The notes under the pieces were generated by a model, which was given only the letters and a program-made list of their open reading frames with translations, had not been told where the DNA came from and did not search any database. Shown piece after piece: positions 1 to 8,760 of a stretch of 64,000 bases of DNA (position 1 is the stretch's first letter; every line of letters starts with the position of its first letter). The translations under genes and the position numbers were made by a program. This DNA is from Cystobacter ferrugineus (GTDB lineage Bacteria; Myxococcota; Myxococcia; Myxococcales; Myxococcaceae), in contig NZ_MPIN01000003.1 of the NCBI RefSeq assembly GCF_001887355.1, positions 912,638 through 976,637 of the forward strand, read 5' to 3'.

Positions 1-1940
1 CCGTGGTGCAACGCACGCTGCGCCGCCAGGTGCGCGAGTACGTGCGCTACACCAACCGGCGCTCCATCGTGGAGGACTTCGCGCCCTCGCCCGAGGAGCA
101 TGATCTCTACGAGAAGGTGAGCGAGTACCTGCGGCGCTCCGAGGTGGCCGCCATCGAGCCGGGCAAGAAGACGCTGCTCACGCTCTGCTACCGCAAGCTC
201 CTGGCCTCCTCCACCTACGCCATCGCCCCCACCCTACGCCGGCTCTCGGAGAACCTCACCAAGCGCCTGGAGGCGGCGCGCCTGGGCCAGCGCGCCCTGG
301 GCTTCTTCGAGCCCGAGGAGGCCAAACAGTTCGCCGAGGAAGGCGAAGAGTGGCTCGAGGACTCCTCGGCCAAGCCCGTGAGCATCCGCACGCTCGAGAA
401 CGAGATGTGGGAGCTCAAGCAGTACGCGGACCTCGCCGACTCCATCAAGGTCAACGCCAAGGGCGAGGCGCTCCTGCGCGCGCTGGAGCGCACCTTCAAG
501 GTGATGAAGGGCCAGGGCTGGCCGGAGAAGGCGCTCATCTTCACCGAGTCCAAGCGCACCCAGCAGTACCTGTGCACGCTGCTGTCGCAGAACGGCTACG
601 AGGGGAAGATCTCCCTGCTCTCCGGTGACGCGGCCGGTGGCCCCGAGGAGCGCCGCGCGCTGGTGAACGAGTTCCGCGAGAAGACGCAGATCCTCATCTG
701 CACCGAGGCGGGCGCCGAGGGCCTCAACCTCCAGTTCTGCAACCTGGTGGTGAACTACGATCTGCCGTGGAACCCGCAGCGCGTGGAGCAGCGCATCGGC
801 CGCTGCCACCGCTATGGCCAGCAGCGCGACGTGCTCGTCATCAACTTCCTCAACCGGCGCAACGCCGCGGACGCGCGGCTGTACGAGCTGCTCGAGAAGA
901 AGTTGAACCTCTTCGACGGCGTGTTCGGCGCGTCGGACGAGATCCTCGGCGCGCTGGAGAGCGGCGTGGACTTCGAGCGGCGCATCCTCGACATCTACCA
1001 GTCCTGCCGCCACCCGGACGACATCAACGCCGCGTTCGACAAGCTGCGCTCGGACATGGAGGGCCGCATCAGCGAGCGCATGACGGAGGCGCGCTCGGTG
1101 CTGATGGAGCGCTTCGACGGGGACGTGCGGCGGCGGCTGCGCATCGCGGGCGCGCAGACGAAGGAAGCGCTGGAGAAGCGCCAGCAGGGCGCGCGCGCGC
1201 TGACGGGCTCGGTGCTGGGCAGCCACGCGTCGGGCCGGCTCCAGGTGGCCAAGGCCGCCTACGCCGTGCGCGACAGGACGCACGACGCCATCAACTACCT
1301 GCAGCTCAACGCGGCGGGCCTGCCCGCGCGGCTCGCGCGCCTGGCCGGCAGCGAGGGCTGGTGGTTCGTCTACAAGTGCGAGACGACGGGCCTCAAGGCC
1401 GAGGAGCGGATGCTCCACCTGGTGCTGGTGCTCGAGCGCGACGGCAAGAGCTTCCGTGCCCTGCCGCTCGAGGACGGCGAGCACTTCATGAAGCTGGTGG
1501 GCAAGGAGGAGCGGCGCCGCCAGCCGCCGCCCGTGTCCGTGACGCTCATGCAGGAGCAGGCGCTCATGGCCGCCAAGGACGAGGTGCTGCGCGCCGCCGA
1601 GCGCCGCAATGCCCTGGAGTTGGATCTGGCGCGCGAGCGCGCCGACCGCTTCGCCGAGGACTGTCTCCTGGAGTCGCGCGAGGCGGTGGAGCGCTCGCGC
1701 GAGGCCTGGATGGAGGCGCGCCGCCATGTGTGCGCCGAGGAGGAGCCCTCCGAGCGGGTGAAGGCGCGCGCCCACGCGGAGCGGCTCGAGCGCGAGTACC
1801 GCAAGAAGCTCGCCTCGCTGCGCAACGAGGAGGAGAAGCGCTACGCGGCCAAGGATCGGCAGATCGCGGACCTCGCCAACAAGGCCAAGGTCACCGAGAA
1901 GCGCTCCCTCATCGCCTCCGCCTACTTCTGGCTGTCCTGA
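1..1940 (+). CDS. SNF2/RapA-like helicase, C-terminal part (5' truncated by window edge)
   Basis: The frame is open to the left edge, so the N-terminal ATPase core (Walker A, DEAD/DEAH box) is outside the window. The visible part carries the second RecA-like helicase domain at about residues 175-285, counted from the first visible GTG. It shows the ALIFTES segment, the EGLNLQFC segment and the motif VI arginine run QRIGRCHRYGQ typical of SNF2/RapA enzymes. About 350 residues follow, rich in Glu, Arg and Ala and probably coiled coil near the end (about 520-640). Such proteins use ATP to translocate on DNA or remodel complexes on it. Whether it acts on RNA polymerase (RapA-like) or elsewhere cannot be decided here. 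Confidence 0.85.
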   Translation, partial: VVQRTLRRQVREYVRYTNRRSIVEDFAPSPEEHDLYEKVSEYLRRSEVAAIEPGKKTLLTLCYRKLLASSTYAIAPTLRRLSENLTKRLEAARLGQRALGFFEPEEAKQFAEEGEEWLEDSSAKPVSIRTLENEMWELKQYADLADSIKVNAKGEALLRALERTFKVMKGQGWPEKALIFTESKRTQQYLCTLLSQNGYEGKISLLSGDAAGGPEERRALVNEFREKTQILICTEAGAEGLNLQFCNLVVNYDLPWNPQRVEQRIGRCHRYGQQRDVLVINFLNRRNAADARLYELLEKKLNLFDGVFGASDEILGALESGVDFERRILDIYQSCRHPDDINAAFDKLRSDMEGRISERMTEARSVLMERFDGDVRRRLRIAGAQTKEALEKRQQGARALTGSVLGSHASGRLQVAKAAYAVRDRTHDAINYLQLNAAGLPARLARLAGSEGWWFVYKCETTGLKAEERMLHLVLVLERDGKSFRALPLEDGEHFMKLVGKEERRRQPPPVSVTLMQEQALMAAKDEVLRAAERRNALELDLARERADRFAEDCLLESREAVERSREAWMEARRHVCAEEEPSERVKARAHAERLEREYRKKLASLRNEEEKRYAAKDRQIADLANKAKVTEKRSLIASAYFWLS

Positions 1941-1948
1941 GCGCGCCC

Positions 1949-1972
1949 GGCCCCCTGCCTTCCAAGGGGGCC
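1949..1972 (+). terminator. hairpin after the helicase gene
   Basis: Perfect 8-bp stem (ggccccct / agggggcc) with an 8-nt loop, starting 9 nt after the helicase stop codon. There is no T-run, so it is only a candidate intrinsic terminator or mRNA-end hairpin. Confidence 0.45.
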
Positions 1973-2020
1973 ACACGCCCTGTCCGGGCCAACGCGAAGG
2001 CCGGTCGTTACCCTGCCTTC

Positions 2021-2341
2021 ATGTCTGACGCTCGTTCCGTACGTCCGCCCTGGAAGTCTGGCTTCGTGCTCGTGTGCAAGAAGTGCTCGGGCAACAAGAA
2101 CCTGGACTTGAGGAAGTGGCTGGAGCGCCGGCTGGAAGCGGAAGGCCATGGCGACGAGGTGAAGGTGTTCAAGGTGAGCTGCATGGACATCTGCCCCAAG
2201 GCCCGGGTCATGGCGGTGGTGCCACCGGGCCCCGAGGGTACGCCGGGCGGCTGCTACGCGGTGGATCCCCTCCACGAGCGGGAGGGTTTCTACCGGCAGG
2301 TCCTGAAACTTCTTCCGGAGGACCATCCGAAGACGCACTAG
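2021..2341 (+). CDS. (2Fe-2S) ferredoxin-like protein
   Basis: 106-residue protein. Cys19, Cys22, Cys54 and Cys58 (CKKC and CMDIC) fit the four-cysteine pattern of thioredoxin-fold 2Fe-2S ferredoxins. The following AVVPPGPEG segment resembles their usual 'v.v.P.g' strand. The likely role is electron transfer or Fe-S cluster holding; no partner is visible nearby. The ATG at 2021 is chosen because it leaves a compact domain with no extension. The gene is convergent with the Smr gene downstream, with 3 nt between stop codons. Confidence 0.75.
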   Translation: MSDARSVRPPWKSGFVLVCKKCSGNKNLDLRKWLERRLEAEGHGDEVKVFKVSCMDICPKARVMAVVPPGPEGTPGGCYAVDPLHEREGFYRQVLKLLPEDHPKTH

Positions 2342-2344
2342 GGA

Positions 2345-2686
2345 TTAGGACTCCCGGGGCTTGAGCCTCACCCAGGTCGCGCCCCAGCCGCCATCGGTCT
2401 CGGTCGCGGACCGGAAGGACTCCACTTCGGGAAGCTTGGGGAGAAGCGACTGGACGGTGCGCCTCAGCGCGCCCGTGCCCTTGCCGTGGATGATGCGGAT
2501 GTCGAGCACCCCGGCTTCACGGCACGCCCAGAGATACTCGGTGACGACGTCCTTCACGTCCCGGGGGTGGAACGGATGCAGATCCAGGTTCCCATCCAAC
2601 GGCAGCGCCACCGGCGCCTCGGGATCGAAACCGGCGTCCTCGTCCCCCTCGTTACTGGCCACGACGCACGCGGTCAGCCTCTTCAT
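2345..2686 (-). CDS. Smr-domain protein
   Basis: 113-residue protein made almost only of a Smr (MutS2 C-terminal-like) domain. LDLHPF lies at about residues 34-39 and the signature [10 protein letters not shown] at 66-75. Smr domains are nucleases or nucleic-acid-binding modules; free-standing ones are common and their substrates are mostly unknown. The start is set at the Met before RLTACVV because the upstream codons are low-complexity and overlap the next gene. It begins 35 nt inside the end of the upstream secreted-protein gene on the same strand, so the two are probably co-transcribed. Confidence 0.8.
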   Translation of the reverse strand: MKRLTACVVASNEGDEDAGFDPEAPVALPLDGNLDLHPFHPRDVKDVVTEYLWACREAGVLDIRIIHGKGTGALRRTVQSLLPKLPEVESFRSATETDGGWGATWVRLKPRES

Positions 2687-2900
2687 GACGACGCACCGCG
2701 TCCAGGCGCCGCTGTTCCCGGGCCGCCTGGAACTCGGCCTCCAAGGTGGAGACTTCGTTTCGCAGGGCGGAGAAATGTTTACGCACGTCTTCCCAGGTAT
2801 CACCCGCAGGCGCGATTTGCGCCTGCGCCTCGGCACCAGGGCCCGCACCACCGGCCGCTGCCATGCGTGCTACCAAAGCCGCAACAAGGACCGATCTCAT
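2652..2900 (-). CDS. small secreted or periplasmic protein with coiled coil
   Basis: 82-residue product starting [18 protein letters not shown]. The start is a Sec-type signal peptide with probable cleavage near AEAQAQ at residues 23-28. The mature part ([21 protein letters not shown] and on) is charged and helical, likely a short coiled coil. No family was recognised. It overlaps the start of the Smr gene by 35 nt. The overlap makes it less certain than its neighbours, but the signal peptide and the codon pattern support a real gene. Confidence 0.55.
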   Translation of the reverse strand: MRSVLVAALVARMAAAGGAGPGAEAQAQIAPAGDTWEDVRKHFSALRNEVSTLEAEFQAAREQRRLDAVRRHEEADRVRRGQ

Positions 2901-2988
2901 ACCCCCTCCTTCAGCAAGCCACGTGCCATGCTCCATTGTCCCCCAGTGGCACACGCCCTCCCACACTGCCCCTCCACCCTCCAAGGAC

Positions 2989-4032
2989 TCACGGCTTCAC
3001 GTCCGGATGGGATGCGGTGCGTGAAATGACGCTGCGCGCCAACTGAATGGCGGACAGCGGGGCACTGCCCTCGGCCTTGTTGTTGAGGGTGGCGAAGACG
3101 GGCCGGCCCAGGTTCAGCGCGGCGGTGGCGACGCGGGCGATGCCCTCCCGGGTGCGCGTGTCCTCGTCCACGAGTCGATCGAAGGGGAAGTAGCGCTTGC
3201 GTGCCTCCTCGTAGTCCAGGTTCGGCGGGAGCATCCAGCGCACCACGAGCGCGGGGGCCTGCAAGGCATGCAGACGTACGGCCTGCCGCTCGACAGGCGG
3301 CAGATCCTTCCAGACGGCGAGCACGGGGCAGGCCCCCGCGTCGGCGAGTACCTGGCCCAGGACCTCCGTCATCAGGGCCTCATTGCGGACCTCGACGGCG
3401 TACAGCGGACCCCGCGGGAGCGCGGCGAGGAAGGTGTGCAGCCGCTCCGTGAAGGGACCCACGCCGCCGAACTCCTGGATGTCCTGCGGCGGGAGTTGGA
3501 AGACGATCGGCCCGGCCTTCTCGCCCAGACCCTCGACACAGGGCCCCACGACGAGGTCGGCCGCGTAGGCGGCGTCGAGGAAGCGGGGATTGGGCTGACC
3601 TCGCACGTCGCCATAGCGCGCATGCACCGGCCAGCGCGCGAGCGTACAGGCCTCGTGGGCCTTCACGAGGAAGCGGAAGCCCGGAGGCACCTGGGCGGCG
3701 TATTCCGCGAAGGTGGAGGCGGGGATGGGCGCGTAGAAGGTCCGGTCCACCCCCACGGTGCGCAGGACCGGGTGCTGGGCGTACGCGGCGAGCCCCTCGC
3801 GCGACAGCCGCGCCGGCGTGGCTTCCCGGTCGTAGACGAGCCCCTTCCACCCGGGAAACGTCCACGAGGAGGTGCCCAGGTAGAGCGCCGGGGGAAGCCG
3901 CTCGCCCAGGGCCCGGACGTCGTCGGGCAACTCGGCGGGACCGACGGGCTCGCCCTGCCCCCGCCGCCGTCCCCTGGCGGGAGTGGGGCTGGGCGCCCCG
4001 GTGAAGAGATCGAGTTGGGAGGAATCGGCCAT
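2989..4032 (-). CDS. DUF72 (YecE-like) protein
   Basis: 347-residue DUF72 protein. It shows YLGTSSWTFPGWKGLVY near residues 50-65, the VGVDRTFYAPIP segment, and the FLVKAHEA strand, all typical of this TIM-barrel family. The family is widespread and its reaction is unknown; a metal- or nucleic-acid-related role has been suggested. An N-terminal stretch of about 45 residues (DLFTGAPSPTPARGRRR) is Pro/Arg-rich and probably disordered. The ATG at 4032 is preferred over an upstream in-frame start because the residues before it lack family similarity. Confidence 0.85.
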   Translation of the reverse strand: MADSSQLDLFTGAPSPTPARGRRRGQGEPVGPAELPDDVRALGERLPPALYLGTSSWTFPGWKGLVYDREATPARLSREGLAAYAQHPVLRTVGVDRTFYAPIPASTFAEYAAQVPPGFRFLVKAHEACTLARWPVHARYGDVRGQPNPRFLDAAYAADLVVGPCVEGLGEKAGPIVFQLPPQDIQEFGGVGPFTERLHTFLAALPRGPLYAVEVRNEALMTEVLGQVLADAGACPVLAVWKDLPPVERQAVRLHALQAPALVVRWMLPPNLDYEEARKRYFPFDRLVDEDTRTREGIARVATAALNLGRPVFATLNNKAEGSAPLSAIQLARSVISRTASHPDVKP

Positions 4033-4168
4033 GTGCGCTCCGGTGGACTCTATTTCTAGAGTAAGCCCGAGCGGCCGCACTTCCAAGGTCTTGTCCGCGG
4101 AAATGACGAGGGCCGGCATGCCGGGGGGCGGGCACCCGGCCGCGATGCACCGCGTCGTGCGCGGGCCG

Positions 4169-4450
4169 TCAGTTCGCTTCGGGCACGTCCACCGCGGCCT
4201 TGCGCACGGTGTGCACCGCGGCATCCACCTCGGCGAGGATGCGGCGGGCATGGGCGAGGAAGGCCGTGCCCGCGGGCAGCAGCCGCATGCCGCGCGGCGT
4301 GCGCTCGAAGAGCGGCGTTCCCAGCTCGTCCTCGAGCGACAGGATGTGACGGCTGAGCGGGGGCTGGGACAGGTGCAGCCGGCGCGCGGCGCGGCCCACG
4401 TGGCCTTCTTCGGCCACCGCGACGAAGGACTGGATGTGCGTGAGGCTCAC
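4169..4450 (-). CDS. LysR-type DNA-binding domain only (short regulator or remnant)
   Basis: 93-residue product from a GTG start. It holds a complete LysR winged helix-turn-helix (SFVAVAEEGHVGRAARRLHL then SQPPLSRHILSLEDELG) and the linker helix (LAHARRILAEVDAAVHTVR). It stops before any effector-binding domain; family members are normally about 300 residues. No remnant of the missing domain lies downstream, where the DUF72 gene begins. It is divergent from map, with 90 nt between start codons, the usual position of a LysR regulator. It could be a truncated pseudogene or a mini-regulator that competes for LysR sites. Confidence 0.65.
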   Translation of the reverse strand: MSLTHIQSFVAVAEEGHVGRAARRLHLSQPPLSRHILSLEDELGTPLFERTPRGMRLLPAGTAFLAHARRILAEVDAAVHTVRKAAVDVPEAN

Positions 4451-4540
4451 GGCCCCGAGTCTAGCGCCGTCCCGGGCCTCGGACCCAATGCCAAGACAGC
4501 ATTGGACGCCCGGGCGGCCCCAGGTCCACCTTGCCCCGCC

Positions 4541-5314
4541 ATGGGAACTCCACTGATCAAGGGAATGGACGTCGAGCGTCTGCGGCGTGCGGGACAGGCC
4601 GCGGCCGGGACGCTCGCGCATGTCGGGGCCCGGCTCGCCCCGGGCATCTCGACGGCGGACATCGACGCGTGGGTGCGCGAGGACACGGCGCGGCGTGGCG
4701 GCACCCCCAGCCAGCTCGGCTACAAGGGCTTTCCGGCGGCGGTCTGCACCAGCCGCAACCACGTCGTCTGTCACGGCATCCCCCGCCCGGACGAGCGGCT
4801 CGCGCCCGGAGACATCATCAACGTGGACGTCACCACGTGCCTCGGGGGCTTCCATGGGGACACCTCGGCGACGTTCCTCATTGGCGAGGTGTCCGCGGAG
4901 GCGCGTCATGTGGTGGACGTGGCGCGCCGGTGCCGCGACGCGGGCGTGGCGGTGGTGCGCCACGGGGCCCGGCTCGGAGACATCGGCGCCGCCATCGAGG
5001 AGCTCGCCCGCCAGGAGGGCTGCAGCGTGGTGCGCGAGTTCGGCGGACACGGCATCGGCCACCAGATGCATCTGCCGCCCCATGTGTCGCACGTGGGCAG
5101 GCGCGGCACGGGCATCACGCTGCGCTCGGGCATGGTGATCACCATCGAGCCCATGGTGAACCTGGGGCGCGCGGAGATCCGGGTGCTGCCGGACGGGTGG
5201 ACGGTGCTCACGGAGGACGGGAGCCTGTCGGCCCAGTTCGAGCACACCGTGCTGGTGACGCGCGAGGGCTGCGAGATCCTCACCCCCACGCCCCCGGCCG
5301 GGGAGATGCTGTAG
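4541..5314 (+). CDS. map: methionine aminopeptidase, type I
   Basis: 257-residue type I methionine aminopeptidase, which removes the initiator Met from nascent proteins in the cytoplasm. The dimetal ligands are all visible: Asp96, Asp107, His170 (in GGHGIG), Glu203 (TIEPM) and Glu234 (QFEH). The substrate histidine is in CHGIP (His78). The usual HExP after GHGIG is changed to HLPP, a departure from the family norm. It lacks the N-terminal zinc-binding extension seen in some paralogues. Not in a ribosomal operon, so it may be a secondary Map. ATG at 4541; a GNAT gene follows 51 nt after the stop. Confidence 0.92.
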   Translation: MGTPLIKGMDVERLRRAGQAAAGTLAHVGARLAPGISTADIDAWVREDTARRGGTPSQLGYKGFPAAVCTSRNHVVCHGIPRPDERLAPGDIINVDVTTCLGGFHGDTSATFLIGEVSAEARHVVDVARRCRDAGVAVVRHGARLGDIGAAIEELARQEGCSVVREFGGHGIGHQMHLPPHVSHVGRRGTGITLRSGMVITIEPMVNLGRAEIRVLPDGWTVLTEDGSLSAQFEHTVLVTREGCEILTPTPPAGEML

Positions 5315-5365
5315 GGTCCGCTCCCGCGCCCATCCCAAGAGAGCCCGGGCGCGCCAGGAGCGAGC

Positions 5366-5827
5366 GTGCGGCTGACCTTCATCGACACCGAGCACCCGCT
5401 GTACCCGGAGGAGCTGGAGCTGCGCTACCAGGTGCTGAGGGCCCCCCTCGGCTTCGATCGCTCCTCGGTGAAGTTCCCCTTCGACGCACAGAGCCTGCAC
5501 CTGGTGGCCGTGGACGCGGGGCGGGTCGTCGGGTGCGTGCTCTTCCATCCGGAGAGCGAGCACTCGGGCCGGCTCTTCCAGATGGCCATCGACCCCATGC
5601 GGCAGCGGACCGGCCTGGGCGCCCGGCTGGTGCGTGCCCTGGAGGAGGAACTCGTGGCGAGGGGCTTCCGGGAGATCACCCTGCATGCGCGCGCCCACGT
5701 GGCGGGCTTCTACGAAACACTCGGCTACGAGGTGTACGGCGAGCCGTTCGTGGAGGTGAACATTCCGCATGTTCATATGCGGCGCGGTCTGAACGAGACG
5801 CGGCGGAGCGGACCGGGGGAGCGTTAG
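5366..5827 (+). CDS. GNAT-family N-acetyltransferase
   Basis: 153-residue GNAT enzyme that would transfer an acyl group from acyl-CoA to an amine. The acetyl-CoA binding loop is visible in MAIDPMRQRTGLGARLVRAL (Q/R-x-x-G-x-G/A form). The C-terminal AHVAGFYETLGYEVYGEPF strand is typical of the YitI/ElaA-like branch. The N-terminus (EHPLYPEELELRYQVLRAPLG) is the usual R-x-x-VLR helix. GTG start. It lies between map and a hypothetical gene, 9 nt from the latter, so probably one operon. Confidence 0.85.
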   Translation: MRLTFIDTEHPLYPEELELRYQVLRAPLGFDRSSVKFPFDAQSLHLVAVDAGRVVGCVLFHPESEHSGRLFQMAIDPMRQRTGLGARLVRALEEELVARGFREITLHARAHVAGFYETLGYEVYGEPFVEVNIPHVHMRRGLNETRRSGPGER

Positions 5828-5836
5828 GCTTCGAGG

Positions 5837-6748
5837 ATGTCCGAGCCGTCCGCCGCGCTGCCACCCTCCGATCCACTCGCCACCCTCAACGCGGCCTTCC
5901 GCGAGGCCTACGCGGCGCGCCGGGACGCCGTCCTCGCGGAGATGGGCCCCGTCATCGCCCAGATCGATGACCTGCTCATCCTGCGCATGCGGGGCAAGCG
6001 ACACGAGGGTCCCGCCCGCACCCGGCGCTACCACGAGTTCAAGTCGCTCGCCCACCTGCCGCTCGCCCTCTACGTGCTGCTATCGGGCCGGCGCGGCGCG
6101 CTCGACGAGGCCACGCGCGAGCGGCTCACCACCCTGCGGCGGCTCGTCACCGACACCGAGGCCAGCCTCGCCCAGCGGGCCTTCTCTCCGGAGGAGCGCA
6201 CCCGCCAGCATCGCCTCCTGGGCGCCGCGCGCGACCAGTTCGACCAGGTGCTCTCGAGCGGAACCATCTCCGCCGGAACGCTCGCCGCCTATGTCCGTGC
6301 CCAGGCACCGGATCTGCTGCGCAACGCCGAGGACGCCGCGAGGGATCAGCTCGAGACCATGCACGCCACCGTCGAGGCCTGGAAGCAGCGGATGACCCCG
6401 GAGGAGCGCGACCAGTTGCGCGCGGTGGTCGCCGTCTCGCACATGTCCCGCCCGGGCAACGTGGCCGTGCAGTACTTCTCCGTCACCCTCGGCGAGCGCT
6501 GGGAGGGCCGCTTCGACCAGGAGGGGCTGGAGCCGGGCAAGCGCGTGCTGGCGGCCGAGACGACCTTCGACGAGGAGGCTTCCTTCGCGCTGCTGGCCAC
6601 CCACGTGCTCGACGCCAACGTGGGCACCCGCTTCTTCGGCGAGGAGACCCGACTGTCTCGCGACGCGCTCGCGGACGCCGCGGAACGGCTCCTGGCGAAG
6701 ATGTTCCACCAGGAGCCCGCGCCCCCATCTCCGCCCACCGGCGTCTAA
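5837..6748 (+). CDS. conserved hypothetical protein
   Basis: 303-residue cytoplasmic protein, highly helical (about residues 1-200), with many Arg/Glu heptad-like stretches (RERLTTLRRLVTDTEASLAQR). A C-terminal alpha/beta part begins near VVAVSHMSRPGNVAVQYFSV. No signal peptide, membrane span or known motif was recognised. It starts 9 nt after the GNAT gene and its last 4 nt overlap the 3' end of the convergent response-regulator gene. Confidence 0.7.
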   Translation: MSEPSAALPPSDPLATLNAAFREAYAARRDAVLAEMGPVIAQIDDLLILRMRGKRHEGPARTRRYHEFKSLAHLPLALYVLLSGRRGALDEATRERLTTLRRLVTDTEASLAQRAFSPEERTRQHRLLGAARDQFDQVLSSGTISAGTLAAYVRAQAPDLLRNAEDAARDQLETMHATVEAWKQRMTPEERDQLRAVVAVSHMSRPGNVAVQYFSVTLGERWEGRFDQEGLEPGKRVLAAETTFDEEASFALLATHVLDANVGTRFFGEETRLSRDALADAAERLLAKMFHQEPAPPSPPTGV

Positions 6749-7110
6749 CGCCCCGGAGGGGCACCGATGACCTGGTGGATCACCGCCAGCAAGGGTCCCA
6801 ACCGGAAGGGCTTGGGCAGGAAGGCGGTACACGGCAGGTGCCGCCAGAAGCTCGGGGGCGCCGAACTCATGATGACCACGGGGATGTCACGCAACTCGGG
6901 CGCCTTCTTCATGGCATCCAGCAGCTCGGGTCCATTCATCAACGGCATCATGTAGTCGGCGAGCACCAGCGAGGGACGCTCCACCGCCATACGCTCCAGC
7001 GCCTCGCGTCCGTCGAACGCCTCCATCGTCGGGTAGCCCTCGTCCTGGAGCAGATCCCGGATGGATTCGACCATGCCGAATTCGTCATCGACGATGAGGA
7101 TGGGCCCCAT
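6745..7110 (-). CDS. single-domain response regulator
   Basis: 121-residue CheY-like receiver with no output domain. The acidic pair is DDE at residues 8-10, the phospho-acceptor is Asp52 (LADYMMP), and the switch Lys is in FLPKPF. It follows the KaiC-like gene with 2 nt between stop and start, so the two are co-expressed. It probably relays a signal to or from that ATPase by protein-protein contact; its kinase is not evident here. Confidence 0.9.
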   Translation of the reverse strand: MGPILIVDDEFGMVESIRDLLQDEGYPTMEAFDGREALERMAVERPSLVLADYMMPLMNGPELLDAMKKAPELRDIPVVIMSSAPPSFWRHLPCTAFLPKPFRLGPLLAVIHQVIGAPPGR

Positions 7111-7112
7111 GC

Positions 7113-8579
7113 CTATTGGCCCCGATGCGTCGGGACCCGTGCCTGTCCCGTCAGGAGTTGCTGCCCGTCCTCGATGATATCACCCACGGCCAACCCCTTC
7201 TCCCCGATGAGCAACTCGCGGAAGGAATGATCGTAGCCGCTGTTGCGCACCTTCATGGCACAGATGAAGCGGCGCAGTTGGGACCGCAGCTCGACGGAGC
7301 GCAGAAAGAGGATGTTCTCCGCCACCAGGGATAGGCCCTGGAGTGGGAACTTCAGCTCCGGACCGAAGGCGGCCGACGTCTCGGCCGTGTAGATCAACGT
7401 CACGTCCCGCTGGCGGCACTCGTTGACGAGCGCCGCCAGGAAGCGCGTGACCCGGCCCCGCTGGGCGCTGGCCTTCTGCAGCCCGTCGTACCCATCGAGG
7501 AAGAGCCTGCGCACGCCCCGCTCGCGGATGAGGGACAGCAACTGCGCCCCGAGCTTGTCGAGGACGTTCTCCAGCGGCGGATGGTAGCTGACTCCGAGAT
7601 TACCGCGCTCGATCAAGGGATCGAGGTCCAGACCTACGCCGCGCGCCTGGACCCGCATGCGCTCCGGAGAGTCGTAGAAGGCGAAGTGGTGGCCGCGCTC
7701 GCCCTGGCGCGCCCCCTGCGCGAGGAAGCTCACGCCCAGCAGCGTCTTGCCGCTGCCCGGAGGGCCATACAGCAGGGTGGTGGAACCGGACAGAATGCCC
7801 CCGAGCAACATCGCGTCCAGCCCGGCGATGCCGAAGGCGCACCGCGTGTGGCCCGAGGGGGTATAGGCGATATCCTCGCGCGGAAGCGACTCCAGGCGGG
7901 GGTAGACGACGAGCCCGTCGGAGGTGATGTCGAAGCTGTGCCATCCGAGCAGGTGCGCGCTGCCCCGGAACTTGCGCACGTCCAGCTCCCGGAGCATGCG
8001 CGCGCCCAGCGTGCGCTGCCGCAGCACGATCAACCCATCCACCATGGTGTGCTCGGCGCGCAGCCCCTTGCCACCGCCCGTGGTGAGGATGAGGGTGGTG
8101 CACCCCAACATGCCCGTCACCACCTGGAGGTTGTGGATGAACTTCTTGAGTGCCTGGGGGGACGGGGCCATCTCCTCGGCGGCCACCAGGCCGTCGAGCA
8201 CGAGCAGCGAGGCGTCGCGGGCCTTGATCTCCTTGCGGATGAGCGCGAGCAGGGCATCCAGTCCGCCCTGCTCCAGCACGTTGAACGCGCTCACGTACGT
8301 GGCGGTCTGCCCGACGCGGGAGGCATCGAAGAACGAGAGCGGCTCGAGGTTGGAGATCAGATCCGTGTGCGACTCGGCCAGCAAGGTGACGTACAGCACC
8401 CCGTGTCCCTGCCGGATGTGATGGAAGCAGGTCTGGTTGGCGAGGATCGTCTTTCCCGCCCCCGGCAGCCCCATCAGCATGTAGGTCCGGCCTCGGAGGA
8501 ACCCTCCGTGCAGCACCGTGTCGAGGCCCGGAACGCCCGTGGAAATCCGCTCCTGAGGACCTGGACCGTACTCTGTCAT
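7113..8579 (-). CDS. KaiC-like double RecA ATPase
   Basis: 488-residue protein with two tandem KaiC/RecA-fold domains. Walker A is GLPGAGKT at 37-44 in the first and GPPGSGKT in the second. Walker B-like strands are LLVLDGLVA and RLFLDGYDG. The paired catalytic glutamates that follow Walker A in cyanobacterial KaiC are changed: the equivalent strands read YVTLLAES (one Glu) and FAFYDSPE (Asp). No KaiA/KaiB gene is near. Such proteins are read as ATP-driven signalling scaffolds rather than clocks. ATG at 8579 leaves 181 nt to the divergent phosphoketolase gene. Confidence 0.88.
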   Translation of the reverse strand: MTEYGPGPQERISTGVPGLDTVLHGGFLRGRTYMLMGLPGAGKTILANQTCFHHIRQGHGVLYVTLLAESHTDLISNLEPLSFFDASRVGQTATYVSAFNVLEQGGLDALLALIRKEIKARDASLLVLDGLVAAEEMAPSPQALKKFIHNLQVVTGMLGCTTLILTTGGGKGLRAEHTMVDGLIVLRQRTLGARMLRELDVRKFRGSAHLLGWHSFDITSDGLVVYPRLESLPREDIAYTPSGHTRCAFGIAGLDAMLLGGILSGSTTLLYGPPGSGKTLLGVSFLAQGARQGERGHHFAFYDSPERMRVQARGVGLDLDPLIERGNLGVSYHPPLENVLDKLGAQLLSLIRERGVRRLFLDGYDGLQKASAQRGRVTRFLAALVNECRQRDVTLIYTAETSAAFGPELKFPLQGLSLVAENILFLRSVELRSQLRRFICAMKVRNSGYDHSFRELLIGEKGLAVGDIIEDGQQLLTGQARVPTHRGQ

Positions 8580-8760
8580 CACTCGTTCTCTCCCACGCAC
8601 AGACTAGCGGCCAGTGTTCGGTACGTGCGTAGCTGGAACGGCATTCTCGCGCCAGCGTCATCTGCCGAACGCCCCATTTCCGCCCGCGGTCCCCCGGTCC
8701 CCGCGCGGCTGGTAATCGGGTCCGTGGCCGCCACACCCCACCGCCAACGAGGAGCCGCGC

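Noticed and set aside
234..1976. Long minus-strand open frame opposite the helicase gene
   Set aside because: Its product is Ala/Leu/Arg-rich without domains and mirrors the third-codon G+C bias of the plus-strand helicase, which has clear motifs.
3983..4540. Upstream in-frame extension of methionine aminopeptidase
   Set aside because: The extra ~185 residues have no zinc-binding or ribosome-docking motif and overlap the LysR and DUF72 genes; ATG 4541 gives the normal length.
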